Shown here piece by piece: positions 1 to 7,498 of a stretch of 64,000 nucleotides of DNA. The notes beneath the pieces were generated by a model. The model was not told the DNA's origin. It searched no databases and saw only the letters and a list, made by a program, of their open reading frames with translations. The first letter of the stretch is position 1. Every line of letters begins with the position of its first letter. The stretch spans positions 1 through 64,000 of the forward strand of contig CALJIG010000043.1 in the NCBI GenBank assembly GCA_937974175.1, in the 5' to 3' direction. A program made the translations under genes and the position numbers. The stretch is from an uncultured Ignavibacteria bacterium (GTDB lineage Bacteria > Bacteroidota > Ignavibacteria > Tepidaquicellales > Tepidaquicellaceae).

Positions 1-180
1 TTTAATATATAAAAAAGGAGTGAATTCTTTTAGGTGAAAAGAGGAATAAGAAATTAAGTTATCTTAATCAATTCTCCTTAAAAACTAATATACCAAACAA
101 TACTGACTTACTATATTAAGGTATTCCTTTCTGAATTGCTAAAATTTCGCTATATTTATAGTTTTTTATTTAGAAAGCAT

Positions 181-2040
181 ATGAGCAAGACTACCCCTGA
201 CACTCTGCTTGAACCTATCCATACCCTAAATGAACAGGCAGTTTCAATAGAACTATCCGATTTTAAAGCAGCAATAAAACTATATACAGAAGCATTTGTA
301 CAAATTACTTTGCTTAAAGAAGTAAAAGATACTGCCGAATACAAACGTCTTTATCTTGCACTAATCCGCAATTTAAGTATAGCGCATTTTCGTTCCTCCA
401 ATTACAAACAATCACTTCGTTATGCAGTATTATTACTCGAAGAAGCAAAATACTATCAATATAAAAATGCCGAGAGCGATGCATACATATTGCTTGGAAA
501 CAATTACTCCGATAAGAGTAAATTTCTTGAATCTCTGAGTTATTACGGTAAGGCACTAAAAATACTGCACGAAACAAATCACCGCGAAGGAGAGGCAAAC
601 TGCTATAATAATATTGCTAATATTTACTTATACCAGAAGAAATATAAAGAAGCACTTCCCTATTATAAAAAGGCATTAGAAATTTTTCTTGAATTGAAGA
701 GATTTATAAATGCATGCGTGGCGATAAATAATATTGTGATTATAAAAATTGAACAGAATGACCTCGAATCAGCATTGGAGTATTTAAAGCAATCTGAAAT
801 TTATTCTAAACAGGAAAAAAATCTTTTCAGCCTTGCTCAGATCGATTTTTATCATGGTCAGATTTTATCGCTGAGGAAAAAATATGATGAAGCATTAGTA
901 CATTTTGAAAAAGCTTATAAAGAACAGACTAAATTAGATGATAAGAGCGGTTTATTTGCAACTGCAGGAGGCATTGGTTTAAATTTATTGAATAAATACA
1001 AATCACTGAAAGAAAAAGATGAAACTCTTTTAGTAAATGCTGAAAAATATTATCTGATGTCAATGGAGTTATCAGAGAAGATAGATTCCAGATATGCAAT
1101 ACATCTGGTATGTAAATCATTGTGGGAATATTATGAGTTTATGGGTAACATACCAAAAGCATTTGAATACTATAAAAAACACACTGATATAGGAAAAGAA
1201 ATTTTTGGCGACGAGTTAACTGAGCAGATTGACAGCCTTAAATCAGAACTGGAAGAAAAAGATGAACAGCACATTAAGGATTTGAATCAATTGAAGTATG
1301 TTGAACTTGCTGAAACAGTAAGGAGGATGGAGGAGCTTGATAAACAGAAGAATGAATTTTTTGGTATAGTTGTTCACGATATAAAAAACCCTGTCGGAAG
1401 CATAAAGATGATGGGAGAGTTGCTTTTACATGACGATTTGTTAAAGGAAGAAGAAAGGAAAGAATTTTTGGTGAACATTGTAAACTCAGCAGATAAAGCT
1501 CTGGAGCTTGTTTTACAACTTCTTGATTATAACGTTATTGAGAACGGTGAAATAAAACTAAAGCCTGCCGACCTCGACCTAAATGCAGTTGTAGAAAAAA
1601 TAATAAAACTTTACAGTATTAACGGAAGCAGGAAATCGATTAAAATAAATTACAAGAACAGTCTTAAAAATAGTATTTTTAAAATGGATAAAAATGCTTT
1701 CGAACAGATTGTTGATAATCTTTTTTCAAACGCTATAAAGTTTTCACCTGAGGAAAAAAATATTTATATAAGCCTATCGAATGAACTTACTGATGATAAT
1801 AAATTTCTTAAGATAGAAATAAAGGATGAAGGGCCGGGGTTCAGCAACGAAGACAGAAAAAAACTATTCAAACAATTTTCAAAACTAAGCGCAAGGCCGA
1901 CAGGCGGAGAACATTCATCGGGACTGGGGCTATCAATTGTAAAAAAATTAGTTGACTCGCTGAAAGGCACAATTGAATGTGAGAGCGAGAAAGGCAAAGG
2001 CGCAAACATGATAGTGAGGATTCCGATAGAAAGTCGTTAA
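181..2040 (+). CDS. TPR-repeat cytoplasmic sensor histidine kinase
   Basis: The N-terminal half (about residues 20-340) is a run of tetratricopeptide repeats with A-x-x-Y-Y-x-K-A-L helices, for example around NIYLYQKKYKEALPYYKKAL. A short coiled coil leads into a HisKA domain with the phospho-acceptor in HDIKNP (His399). An HATPase_c domain follows, with an N box near VDNLFSNAIKF, a G1 box DEGPGF and a G2 box SSGLGLS. There is no signal peptide or membrane helix, so it should sense a cytoplasmic or protein-borne signal through the TPRs. No receiver domain or response regulator is adjacent, so this is an orphan kinase. The frame extends upstream to a TTG at 136, but the ATG at 181 is preferred because the extra residues add no domain. 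Signal and partner are unknown. Confidence 0.9.
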   Translation: MSKTTPDTLLEPIHTLNEQAVSIELSDFKAAIKLYTEAFVQITLLKEVKDTAEYKRLYLALIRNLSIAHFRSSNYKQSLRYAVLLLEEAKYYQYKNAESDAYILLGNNYSDKSKFLESLSYYGKALKILHETNHREGEANCYNNIANIYLYQKKYKEALPYYKKALEIFLELKRFINACVAINNIVIIKIEQNDLESALEYLKQSEIYSKQEKNLFSLAQIDFYHGQILSLRKKYDEALVHFEKAYKEQTKLDDKSGLFATAGGIGLNLLNKYKSLKEKDETLLVNAEKYYLMSMELSEKIDSRYAIHLVCKSLWEYYEFMGNIPKAFEYYKKHTDIGKEIFGDELTEQIDSLKSELEEKDEQHIKDLNQLKYVELAETVRRMEELDKQKNEFFGIVVHDIKNPVGSIKMMGELLLHDDLLKEEERKEFLVNIVNSADKALELVLQLLDYNVIENGEIKLKPADLDLNAVVEKIIKLYSINGSRKSIKINYKNSLKNSIFKMDKNAFEQIVDNLFSNAIKFSPEEKNIYISLSNELTDDNKFLKIEIKDEGPGFSNEDRKKLFKQFSKLSARPTGGEHSSGLGLSIVKKLVDSLKGTIECESEKGKGANMIVRIPIESR

Positions 2041-2042
2041 TC

Positions 2043-2095
2043 GTTATTTGTTAATCGTTGTCCGGAAAAATTGCGAACAACGATTAACGAAAAAC
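2043..2095. repeat. Word-type hairpin (GTTAATCG) between convergent genes
   Basis: Arms 2043-2061 and 2077-2095 are inverted copies with few mismatches and a 15-nt loop. The sequence is built from repeats of GTTAATCGTT. It lies directly between the kinase stop and the stop of the convergent nuclease gene, so it could act as a bidirectional terminator, although neither side has a clean U-run. Confidence 0.7.
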
Positions 2096-2107
2096 AAACA
2101 ACGAAAT

Positions 2108-3634
2108 TTATTTCAGCAATATCATCTTCCTTACAGAATTGAACTGACCTGCGGAGATGCGATAAAAATATGCTCCCGAAGGTAAAGCCCCTGCATTAAC
2201 ATTAACTGAATAATATCCTGCCGGTTTCTTTTCGCGCATCAGGCTCATAACTTCCTTCCCGCTTAAATCATAAATAGCCAGACTTACAAAACTTTCAGCC
2301 GGAAGATTAAAACTAATTGAAGTTGACGGATTAAAAGGATTAGGATAGTTCTGCGATAACGCAAATTTATCCGGTGTACCGATTGATACTTCAGAGCTTA
2401 AATTGAAATATTCATAGTTACCGTTATAGTCAATTTGTTTCAGGCGATACTGATAATTTCCGCTTTGTAAAGCTTTATCTGTAAATACGTAAGTATTAGC
2501 AATATTTGAAGTTCCGCTGCCCTTAACGAAAGCAATTTTCTGCCATTGCGTTCCTGATTTTCTTTCGATATCAAAGCCGGAATTATTTTCCTCTGTTTCT
2601 GTCTGCCACTTAAGCTCAACATTGTTTGCACTCACTAAAGAAGTAAATGATGCCAGTTCAACCGGAACTAAAGTATTATCCATACGGAATTCAGAAATAA
2701 CCGGAATATGATCTGATGCATTATGAATTGCATTTGCAACAGCTACAGATACAGCAGTATTTGGCTGCTTGTTAATAGAATCGTTCAGATGATTACCGTC
2801 ATTTCCATAAGCTTTATATTCACTTCTTATCCATGAAAACTTACCCGATACAGTATCTGTACAAGCGCGCGAAGGCATAACTAAATCGAAGCGGTCATCC
2901 ATTCCACCGGTAGAGCCGCCGCCAAATGAGCGGACGCGCGGTGACTGAGTATAATATGCAGAATATATTGCTCTGTTTTGCCAGCTTCCTGTCATACCGT
3001 TTATCTGATCATAAAATTCGCCGTCATCGCCACCATTATTCTGAAGTAACTTTGTGTATGCAACTTCATTTGCAGAATATAAATTAAAATCACCCATTAC
3101 CATAAAGTACTTACCTGATGGAAGTGTATTTGTGTAAGCTCTTAATGAGTCAACTTCCCTTCCGCGCTGCGCTTCATTTGAGCTTCCCGTACTTGCCTTC
3201 AGGTGAAGGCTATAAAATCTTACAGTGTCCTGTATAAAAGGAAGATACATCTTGAACTCATTAATATCCCTCAGCTCAGTGCCGATTGCCCTGTTTGAAA
3301 CAAAAGATGCCTTGGATTTTTTGAAGAACAGTAGATTGCTTGAATCGAAGCTGGAAAGAAACGTGATAGTATCATATACTCCCGGAGCAAAGACCTGAAA
3401 TACCTGTCTGAATAAAACTTTGTTCGCGCCTGTTCCTGTAATTTCCTGGCATACAAATATATCGGGGGAAACTGAGCTTATAACTGTGCGGTAATATTGA
3501 ACGCGTGAAGTATCGGTTCCTGAAAAATTGAGTAGATTCCAGTTCATTACTTTTAGTGTATCGAATGCCGCAAAAGACTGCTGATGTGCAAAGACTATCA
3601 ATAGTACTACAAATAAGTACTTTAGTTTTTTCAT
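2108..3634 (-). CDS. Secreted endonuclease/exonuclease/phosphatase-family protein with T9SS sorting tail
   Basis: Starting at the ATG at 3634 gives a clean signal peptide (MKKLKYLFVVLLIVFA, cut after SFA); the frame reaches 3688 but adds only a polar N-terminus. Residues about 25-325 form an EEP domain: MNWNLLNF, the metal-ligand Glu in CQE, GDFNLYSANE and the terminal SDHIPV. An Ig/FN3-like segment (about 330-420, starting ELASF and using the LKW..E..NSGF..E pattern) follows. Then comes a type A sorting domain (NYPNPFNPST, ending KMILLK). It is probably a surface or secreted nuclease or phosphodiesterase; the substrate is not known. It is a close paralogue of the next gene but has an extra FN3-like module. 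The gene ends against a hairpin shared with the kinase. Confidence 0.88.
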   Translation of the reverse strand: MKKLKYLFVVLLIVFAHQQSFAAFDTLKVMNWNLLNFSGTDTSRVQYYRTVISSVSPDIFVCQEITGTGANKVLFRQVFQVFAPGVYDTITFLSSFDSSNLLFFKKSKASFVSNRAIGTELRDINEFKMYLPFIQDTVRFYSLHLKASTGSSNEAQRGREVDSLRAYTNTLPSGKYFMVMGDFNLYSANEVAYTKLLQNNGGDDGEFYDQINGMTGSWQNRAIYSAYYTQSPRVRSFGGGSTGGMDDRFDLVMPSRACTDTVSGKFSWIRSEYKAYGNDGNHLNDSINKQPNTAVSVAVANAIHNASDHIPVISEFRMDNTLVPVELASFTSLVSANNVELKWQTETEENNSGFDIERKSGTQWQKIAFVKGSGTSNIANTYVFTDKALQSGNYQYRLKQIDYNGNYEYFNLSSEVSIGTPDKFALSQNYPNPFNPSTSISFNLPAESFVSLAIYDLSGKEVMSLMREKKPAGYYSVNVNAGALPSGAYFYRISAGQFNSVRKMILLK

Positions 3635-3781
3635 TACTAAATAGGGGTTAAATATTTGGTGAAATCGCTTAAATTTAACGATTTTCAACGAATTAATCAG
3701 TTACAAATTATTTTTATAATAAATGGTTAGCAATTCCTGTTCCGAAAAGATGCATAATTAGAAACCGCTTTATTCATAGAA

Positions 3782-3811
3782 AAAGCAGTCAGCATTTCTG
3801 CAAACTGCTTT
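3782..3811 (-). terminator. Hairpin terminator candidate downstream of the second EEP gene
   Basis: Stem AAAGCAGT (3782-3789) pairs with ACTGCTTT (3804-3811). On the minus strand the stem is followed by a run of five T, as in a Rho-independent terminator. It lies about 100 nt past the stop of the gene ending at 3909. Confidence 0.5.
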
Positions 3812-3816
3812 ATTTT

Positions 3817-3905
3817 CGTTACTCGTTATTAGTTGCCCGTTATTCGTGATTTTAATCACCCGACTGTTCAAATATTAAAACCGGATAACGAATAACAAAT
3901 AACGA
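3817..3905. repeat. Word-type hairpin (CGTTATT/AATAACG)
   Basis: Arms 3817-3848 and 3882-3905 are imperfect inverted copies made of CGTTATT-like words. The element sits immediately downstream of the stop of the minus-strand gene at 3909, in the same position as the element at 2043 but with a different word. Confidence 0.6.
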
Positions 3906-3908
3906 CAA

Positions 3909-5159
3909 TTATTTAAGAAGTATCATCTTCTTCATCGAAACAAAATTTCCTGCTCTTAAGCGATAGAAATATGTTCCCGATGGAAGAGCTGAAGCATCTA
4001 CGTTTACTGAAAACCTGCCTTGTGATTTATTTCCGTTAACCAGATTCATTATCTCTTTGCCGTTCATATCAAAAACAACAAGCGATACAAATGCTGAAAC
4101 AGGCAAATCAAAATTTATAGTTGTACTTGGGTTGAACGGATTCGGATAATTCTGACCTAAACTGAAATTGTTTGCAACATTAGAAGTCTGGGTAACAATA
4201 TTTGTAGTTCCGTTCATGAAATAGACTCCCATTATCGGGCAATGGTCAGATGCATAATGAATACCGTTCACAACTGCTAAAGGCGCCGCTGTATTCGGCA
4301 GTTTGTTTATCGAATCGTTATAATGGTTACCGTCATTTCCCACTGTAAAATATCTTCCACGTGAGTACGTCATATAAAATTTATTTGCGGGAAGTGTCAT
4401 AGCTTTTGAGTGAAGCAGAAGGTCGAACCTGTCATCCATTCCGCCCGTTGCTCCGCCGCCGAATGAACGCACACGCGGTGACTGCGTATGATAAAATGCA
4501 TAAGATGCATTTGCCCATGTACCGGTCATTCCTACGATAGGATCGTAAAGCTGTCCTTCACCGATTGTAATTGCCTGAAGCTTCTGGTATGCAACTTCAT
4601 TGGCTGAGTAAATATTAAAGTCACCTGTCATTATAAAATACTTACCGAGAGGTAAACGGTTTGTGTAATATCGTAATGTATCTACTTCCCTTCCTCTTTG
4701 AAGCTCGTTTGCAGAGCCGGAACTTGCTTTTAAGTGGCAGCTAAAAAATCTTACTGTATCCGCAATGTAAGGAATGTACATTTTGAATTCCGTTATGTAG
4801 CGGAGCTCAGTTCTTATCGGAGTGTTTGAAATAAATCTTGCTCTGGATTTTTTGAAGAATAAAAGATTTCCGGTATCAGGACCCATATCGAATGTGCATG
4901 TATCATATTGCCCGGGAGCGAATGATTCGAATACCTGTTTGAATAAAACTCTGTTTGCATTTACACCGCTGATTTCCTGACAGATAAATATATCGGGATT
5001 GGAATACGAAATTACATCTCTGTAATATTTTACGCGGGTAGTATCAGTGCCTGCGAAGTTGAGGAGATTCCAGTTCATAACGCGGAGTGAATCAAGCGCC
5101 GCAAATGACTGAGATACAAAAATTAATAAAAAGAGAATTGTAAGGTTTAGTTTTTTCAT
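3909..5159 (-). CDS. Secreted endonuclease/exonuclease/phosphatase-family protein with T9SS sorting tail (paralogue)
   Basis: The start at 5159 gives the signal peptide MKKLNLTILFLLIFVSQSFA; the ten residues upstream are polar and were left out. The EEP core (about residues 22-325) carries MNWNLLNF, CQEISG, TGDFNIYSANE and SDHCPI, matching the catalytic pattern of the neighbour at 2108 almost step for step. After a short linker it goes directly into the NYPNPFNPST sorting domain and ends KMILLK, so it lacks the FN3-like module of its paralogue. Tandem duplication followed by gain or loss of the module is the simplest history. It is probably exported by type IX secretion as an extracellular nuclease or phosphodiesterase. 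Confidence 0.88.
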   Translation of the reverse strand: MKKLNLTILFLLIFVSQSFAALDSLRVMNWNLLNFAGTDTTRVKYYRDVISYSNPDIFICQEISGVNANRVLFKQVFESFAPGQYDTCTFDMGPDTGNLLFFKKSRARFISNTPIRTELRYITEFKMYIPYIADTVRFFSCHLKASSGSANELQRGREVDTLRYYTNRLPLGKYFIMTGDFNIYSANEVAYQKLQAITIGEGQLYDPIVGMTGTWANASYAFYHTQSPRVRSFGGGATGGMDDRFDLLLHSKAMTLPANKFYMTYSRGRYFTVGNDGNHYNDSINKLPNTAAPLAVVNGIHYASDHCPIMGVYFMNGTTNIVTQTSNVANNFSLGQNYPNPFNPSTTINFDLPVSAFVSLVVFDMNGKEIMNLVNGNKSQGRFSVNVDASALPSGTYFYRLRAGNFVSMKKMILLK

Positions 5160-5393
5160 TTTTTCAATTAAAGCTAGCCGAAGTTTCATCGGTCAATAAA
5201 TTAATAATGGACATGGAATATAGCTGATTCCACGCATAAAATCAGCGGAATTTGGTATCTATGAAGATATAAGTTGAGAGGTTTGTGGGAGATTTTAAAA
5301 AAATTATTAAATTGTAATCCACTCATAATAATTAAAAAAATTTTGCTAATAATATTTGTTTGAAAAAAATAATTTTATCGGTATTTTGTATAC

Positions 5394-5660
5394 ATGAAAA
5401 AAGCATTCGGTAAATTTTTTTTGATTCTTTTAATATCAATGATTATTACTCTTAAAGCTTTTTTTATAAAAAATAATCTTCTCATTATAGGAATAGTATT
5501 AAGTGTGGTATCTCTTTATTTTTTGATAGCAGCAATTATAATGAAAAGGAAGGAGCCTGAAATTTACAACATAAATTACATTTCTATAGCTCTAATTTGT
5601 TTCCTGGCTTCCTTAGTATTACTATTTTATTTTTTAAAACCAATCTCTTGGACTTATTAA
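5394..5660 (+). CDS. Small three-helix membrane protein, unknown
   Basis: An 88-residue hydrophobic protein with three predicted membrane helices (about 7-25, 28-48 and 62-84) and a short basic loop MKRKEPE between helices 2 and 3. I do not recognise a family. It stands alone in a gap between a minus-strand gene and the Crp/Fnr regulator. The ATG is preceded by a TATTTTG element that resembles the Bacteroidota -7 box with one base missing. The amino-acid pattern is credible for a real membrane protein, but there is no independent support. Confidence 0.55.
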   Translation: MKKAFGKFFLILLISMIITLKAFFIKNNLLIIGIVLSVVSLYFLIAAIIMKRKEPEIYNINYISIALICFLASLVLLFYFLKPISWTY

Positions 5661-5749
5661 GTTAATATACTTTTCCCTTCCCCATTTATTTTTAATTCCT
5701 ATTTTGGCAAATTTGTAATTCTTCCGGGAATTGAATTTACAACAGAAAA

Positions 5750-6373
5750 ATGACTGAACAATCCTCCTCACTGCAAAAAATATATTCAAATGTCTTCGAA
5801 GAAGAGCTTTTAAAAGAAATTGAAGAGAAGTGCCTGACTATCACCGCTCCGGCGGGACAAACGCTTATGAATATGGGACAGCCGGTAAGCGCAGTACCGA
5901 TTGTGCTTAAAGGCGTTGCAAAAGTATCGCGTATCAATGACGAAGGGCAGGAGTTTCTTCTTTACTATGTAAAAGAAGGCGAGGGCTGCGCAATAGCTTT
6001 TGCATGCGGTATGATGGGTCAGCCCAGCGCAATCAAAAGCACCGTTGAAGAAGATATAACAATTATGTTTGTACCATTGCAGAAGATGGAGCAGTGGATG
6101 ACAAAATATCCTTCGTGGAAAAAATTTGTTATGGATACTATGGTAACGGAATTTATCGATGTGATAAAAAATATTGATAACATTGCCTTCAAAAAAATGG
6201 ATGACAGGCTGATAAGTTATCTTAAAGAAAAATCCAGAATAATTGATTCTCCCCTTCTGAATATTTCCCATCAGCAGATTGCCGATGAAATGGGAACAAA
6301 CCGCGTAGTAATCTCCCGCCTACTAAAAAGCTTGAAAATGATAAGAAGCTTCTGCTTTTCCGCAACCAGATAA
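5750..6373 (+). CDS. Crp/Fnr-family transcriptional regulator, C-terminus probably frameshifted
   Basis: A cyclic-nucleotide-binding fold (about residues 15-120) is followed by a long dimer helix and an HTH_Crp domain (ISHQQIADEMGTNRVVISRLLK, written here only to locate it near residues 170-193). This matches the large Bacteroidota Crp/Fnr clade with the CAIAFACGMM segment. The family normally continues after the recognition helix with a winged end of the form LEND-K-LL-RNQIKLL. In this reading frame the protein ends in an atypical tail MIRSFCFSATR. The expected tail is present in the next frame (GAA at 6334 to TAA at 6391-6393), so one base appears missing near 6332-6334. The regulator lies just upstream of a methyltransferase and may control it. 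Confidence 0.85.
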   Translation: MTEQSSSLQKIYSNVFEEELLKEIEEKCLTITAPAGQTLMNMGQPVSAVPIVLKGVAKVSRINDEGQEFLLYYVKEGEGCAIAFACGMMGQPSAIKSTVEEDITIMFVPLQKMEQWMTKYPSWKKFVMDTMVTEFIDVIKNIDNIAFKKMDDRLISYLKEKSRIIDSPLLNISHQQIADEMGTNRVVISRLLKSLKMIRSFCFSATR

Positions 6374-6393
6374 AGCTGCTGAACGAATTGTAA
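6332..6393 (+). other. Probable frameshift and displaced C-terminus of the Crp/Fnr regulator
   Basis: In the +1 frame, bases 6334-6393 encode ENDKKLLLFRNQIKLLNEL and stop. This is the normal Crp/Fnr wing sequence that should follow SRLLKSL. The annotated frame stops at 6373. A single missing base between the AGC at 6329 and the GAA at 6334 would restore the full protein. Confidence 0.8.
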
Positions 6394-6424
6394 CATTTAT
6401 TACACAGTTATGTAATAATGTTAC
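6390..6424. promoter_or_regulatory. Near-palindromic candidate operator upstream of the methyltransferase
   Basis: Left arm GTAACATTTATTAC (6390-6403) and right arm GTAATAATGTTAC (6412-6424) are inverted copies differing by one inserted T, with an 8-nt centre. It overlaps the restored stop of the Crp/Fnr gene and lies about 68 nt before the methyltransferase start. Dyads of this kind suit a dimeric Crp/Fnr regulator, so autoregulation or control of the next gene is possible; a terminator role is less likely because no U-run follows. Confidence 0.5.
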
Positions 6425-6447
6425 CAACTTTCACTCCCCTCCTTCCG

Positions 6448-6455
6448 TATTTTTG
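6448..6455 (+). promoter_or_regulatory. Candidate Bacteroidota-type -7 element (TATTTTTG)
   Basis: TATTTTTG fits the TAnnTTTG -7 consensus of Bacteroidota sigma-ABfr promoters. It lies 37 nt before the ATG at 6492 and just downstream of the dyad at 6390-6424. The upstream -33 box is weak (TTTC). Confidence 0.4.
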
Positions 6456-6491
6456 TATAATGATTTTAATAAAATAAATTATACAATCAAA

Positions 6492-7337
6492 ATGGAACAA
6501 CAACTAATTGAAATACGCGAGCAGCAAAAAACATCATGGAACAAATTTTCACCGGGATGGAAAAAATGGGACGAGCTTTTTATGAAGCATCTTCAGCCGA
6601 TGGGCGATGCCATAATAAAACAATTGAAATTAAAAGATACGGACATAGTCCTTGATATTGCTACCGGTACCGGTGAGCCGGGGCTTACAATTGCATCGAA
6701 AGTAAAAAACGGAAAAGTATTTGTAACTGACCTTGCTGAGGATATGTTAAAGATTGCTAAAGAGAATGCAACTAATAAAAATATTTTGAATGTTGAATTC
6801 AAAACATGTGATGTAAGCGAGCTTCCATATGATGATAATTCATTCGATGCAATAAGCTGCCGGCTGGGATTTATGTTCTTCCCCGATATGAAGCTTGCAG
6901 CAAAAGAAATGGCGCGAGTACTGAAGCCGGGCGGAAAAATTTCCACTTCAGTCTGGACAGTCCCTGAAAAAAATTTCTGGGTAACAGCAATGATGAGCAC
7001 AATAAATAAAAATATGGATATCCCTGCTCCGCCTGCAGGCGCGCCGGGAATGTTCCGCTGCGGTAAGGACGGCTTCATTGTAGATTTATTTAAAGAGGCT
7101 GGATTAAAAAACACTGAGCAGGTTGAAGTAATCGGAAAAATTAATTGCGGCACTGCCGATGTTTACTGGGACATGATGACTGAACTTGCCGCTCCTGTAG
7201 TTGCTGCTTTAAGCAATGCAGATGATATGACGAGACAAAAAATTAAAAGAGAAGTATTTGAGCTGGTGAATAAAAAATATGCTGACGGAAACGTTGTGAT
7301 AGGTTCAAGCGCTTATGTAGTATGCGGAACGAAGTAA
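6492..7337 (+). CDS. Class I SAM-dependent methyltransferase (UbiE/Methyltransf_11 type)
   Basis: The Rossmann methyltransferase core shows motif I LDIATGTGEPG, an acidic ribose-binding loop VTDLAEDML, motif II CDVSELPYDDNSFD and LKPGG, in the order typical of UbiE-like enzymes. The ATG at 6492 (MEQQLIEIREQQ) is chosen over the frame start at 6453, which adds 13 residues overlapping the candidate promoter. The N-terminal QQKTSWNKFSPGWKKWDEL is usual in the family. The product is about 281 residues. The substrate is unknown; the adjoining Crp/Fnr gene and the dyad between them suggest regulated expression. A terminator follows. Confidence 0.88.
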   Translation: MEQQLIEIREQQKTSWNKFSPGWKKWDELFMKHLQPMGDAIIKQLKLKDTDIVLDIATGTGEPGLTIASKVKNGKVFVTDLAEDMLKIAKENATNKNILNVEFKTCDVSELPYDDNSFDAISCRLGFMFFPDMKLAAKEMARVLKPGGKISTSVWTVPEKNFWVTAMMSTINKNMDIPAPPAGAPGMFRCGKDGFIVDLFKEAGLKNTEQVEVIGKINCGTADVYWDMMTELAAPVVAALSNADDMTRQKIKREVFELVNKKYADGNVVIGSSAYVVCGTK

Positions 7338-7370
7338 AACGGAATATAATAAGTTAAAATATATGGGGGA

Positions 7371-7422
7371 AGTCCGGCAGAATCGATTTTATAACAAAAT
7401 CTGAGGAAGCCGGATTTTTTTA
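7371..7422 (+). terminator. Two-tier Rho-independent terminator after the methyltransferase
   Basis: The outer stem GTCCGGC (7372-7378) pairs with GCCGGAT (7409-7415). Inside it GATTTT (7385-7390) pairs with AAAATC (7396-7401). The outer stem is followed directly by a run of T. The stacked form is larger than a simple terminator. Confidence 0.75.
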
Positions 7423-7498
7423 TTTACACAATTGCTCTCCGTTTGTAATTTTTCTCTTAAAAATTATTCTATATATTATATTAACAAACATTTCCCCT

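Noticed and set aside
1..135. Small gene in the first 135 bases
   Set aside because: A GGAG-like site is present but no open frame of useful length follows before the kinase; nothing could be supported.
136..180. TTG start extending the TPR kinase by 15 residues
   Set aside because: The extension is basic and hydrophobic, is not part of a TPR, and has no ribosome-binding site; the ATG at 181 is more usual.
5810..6271. 153-codon minus-strand frame inside the Crp/Fnr gene
   Set aside because: It is antisense to a recognised regulator; the translation is rich in Cys, His and Phe and has no family resemblance.
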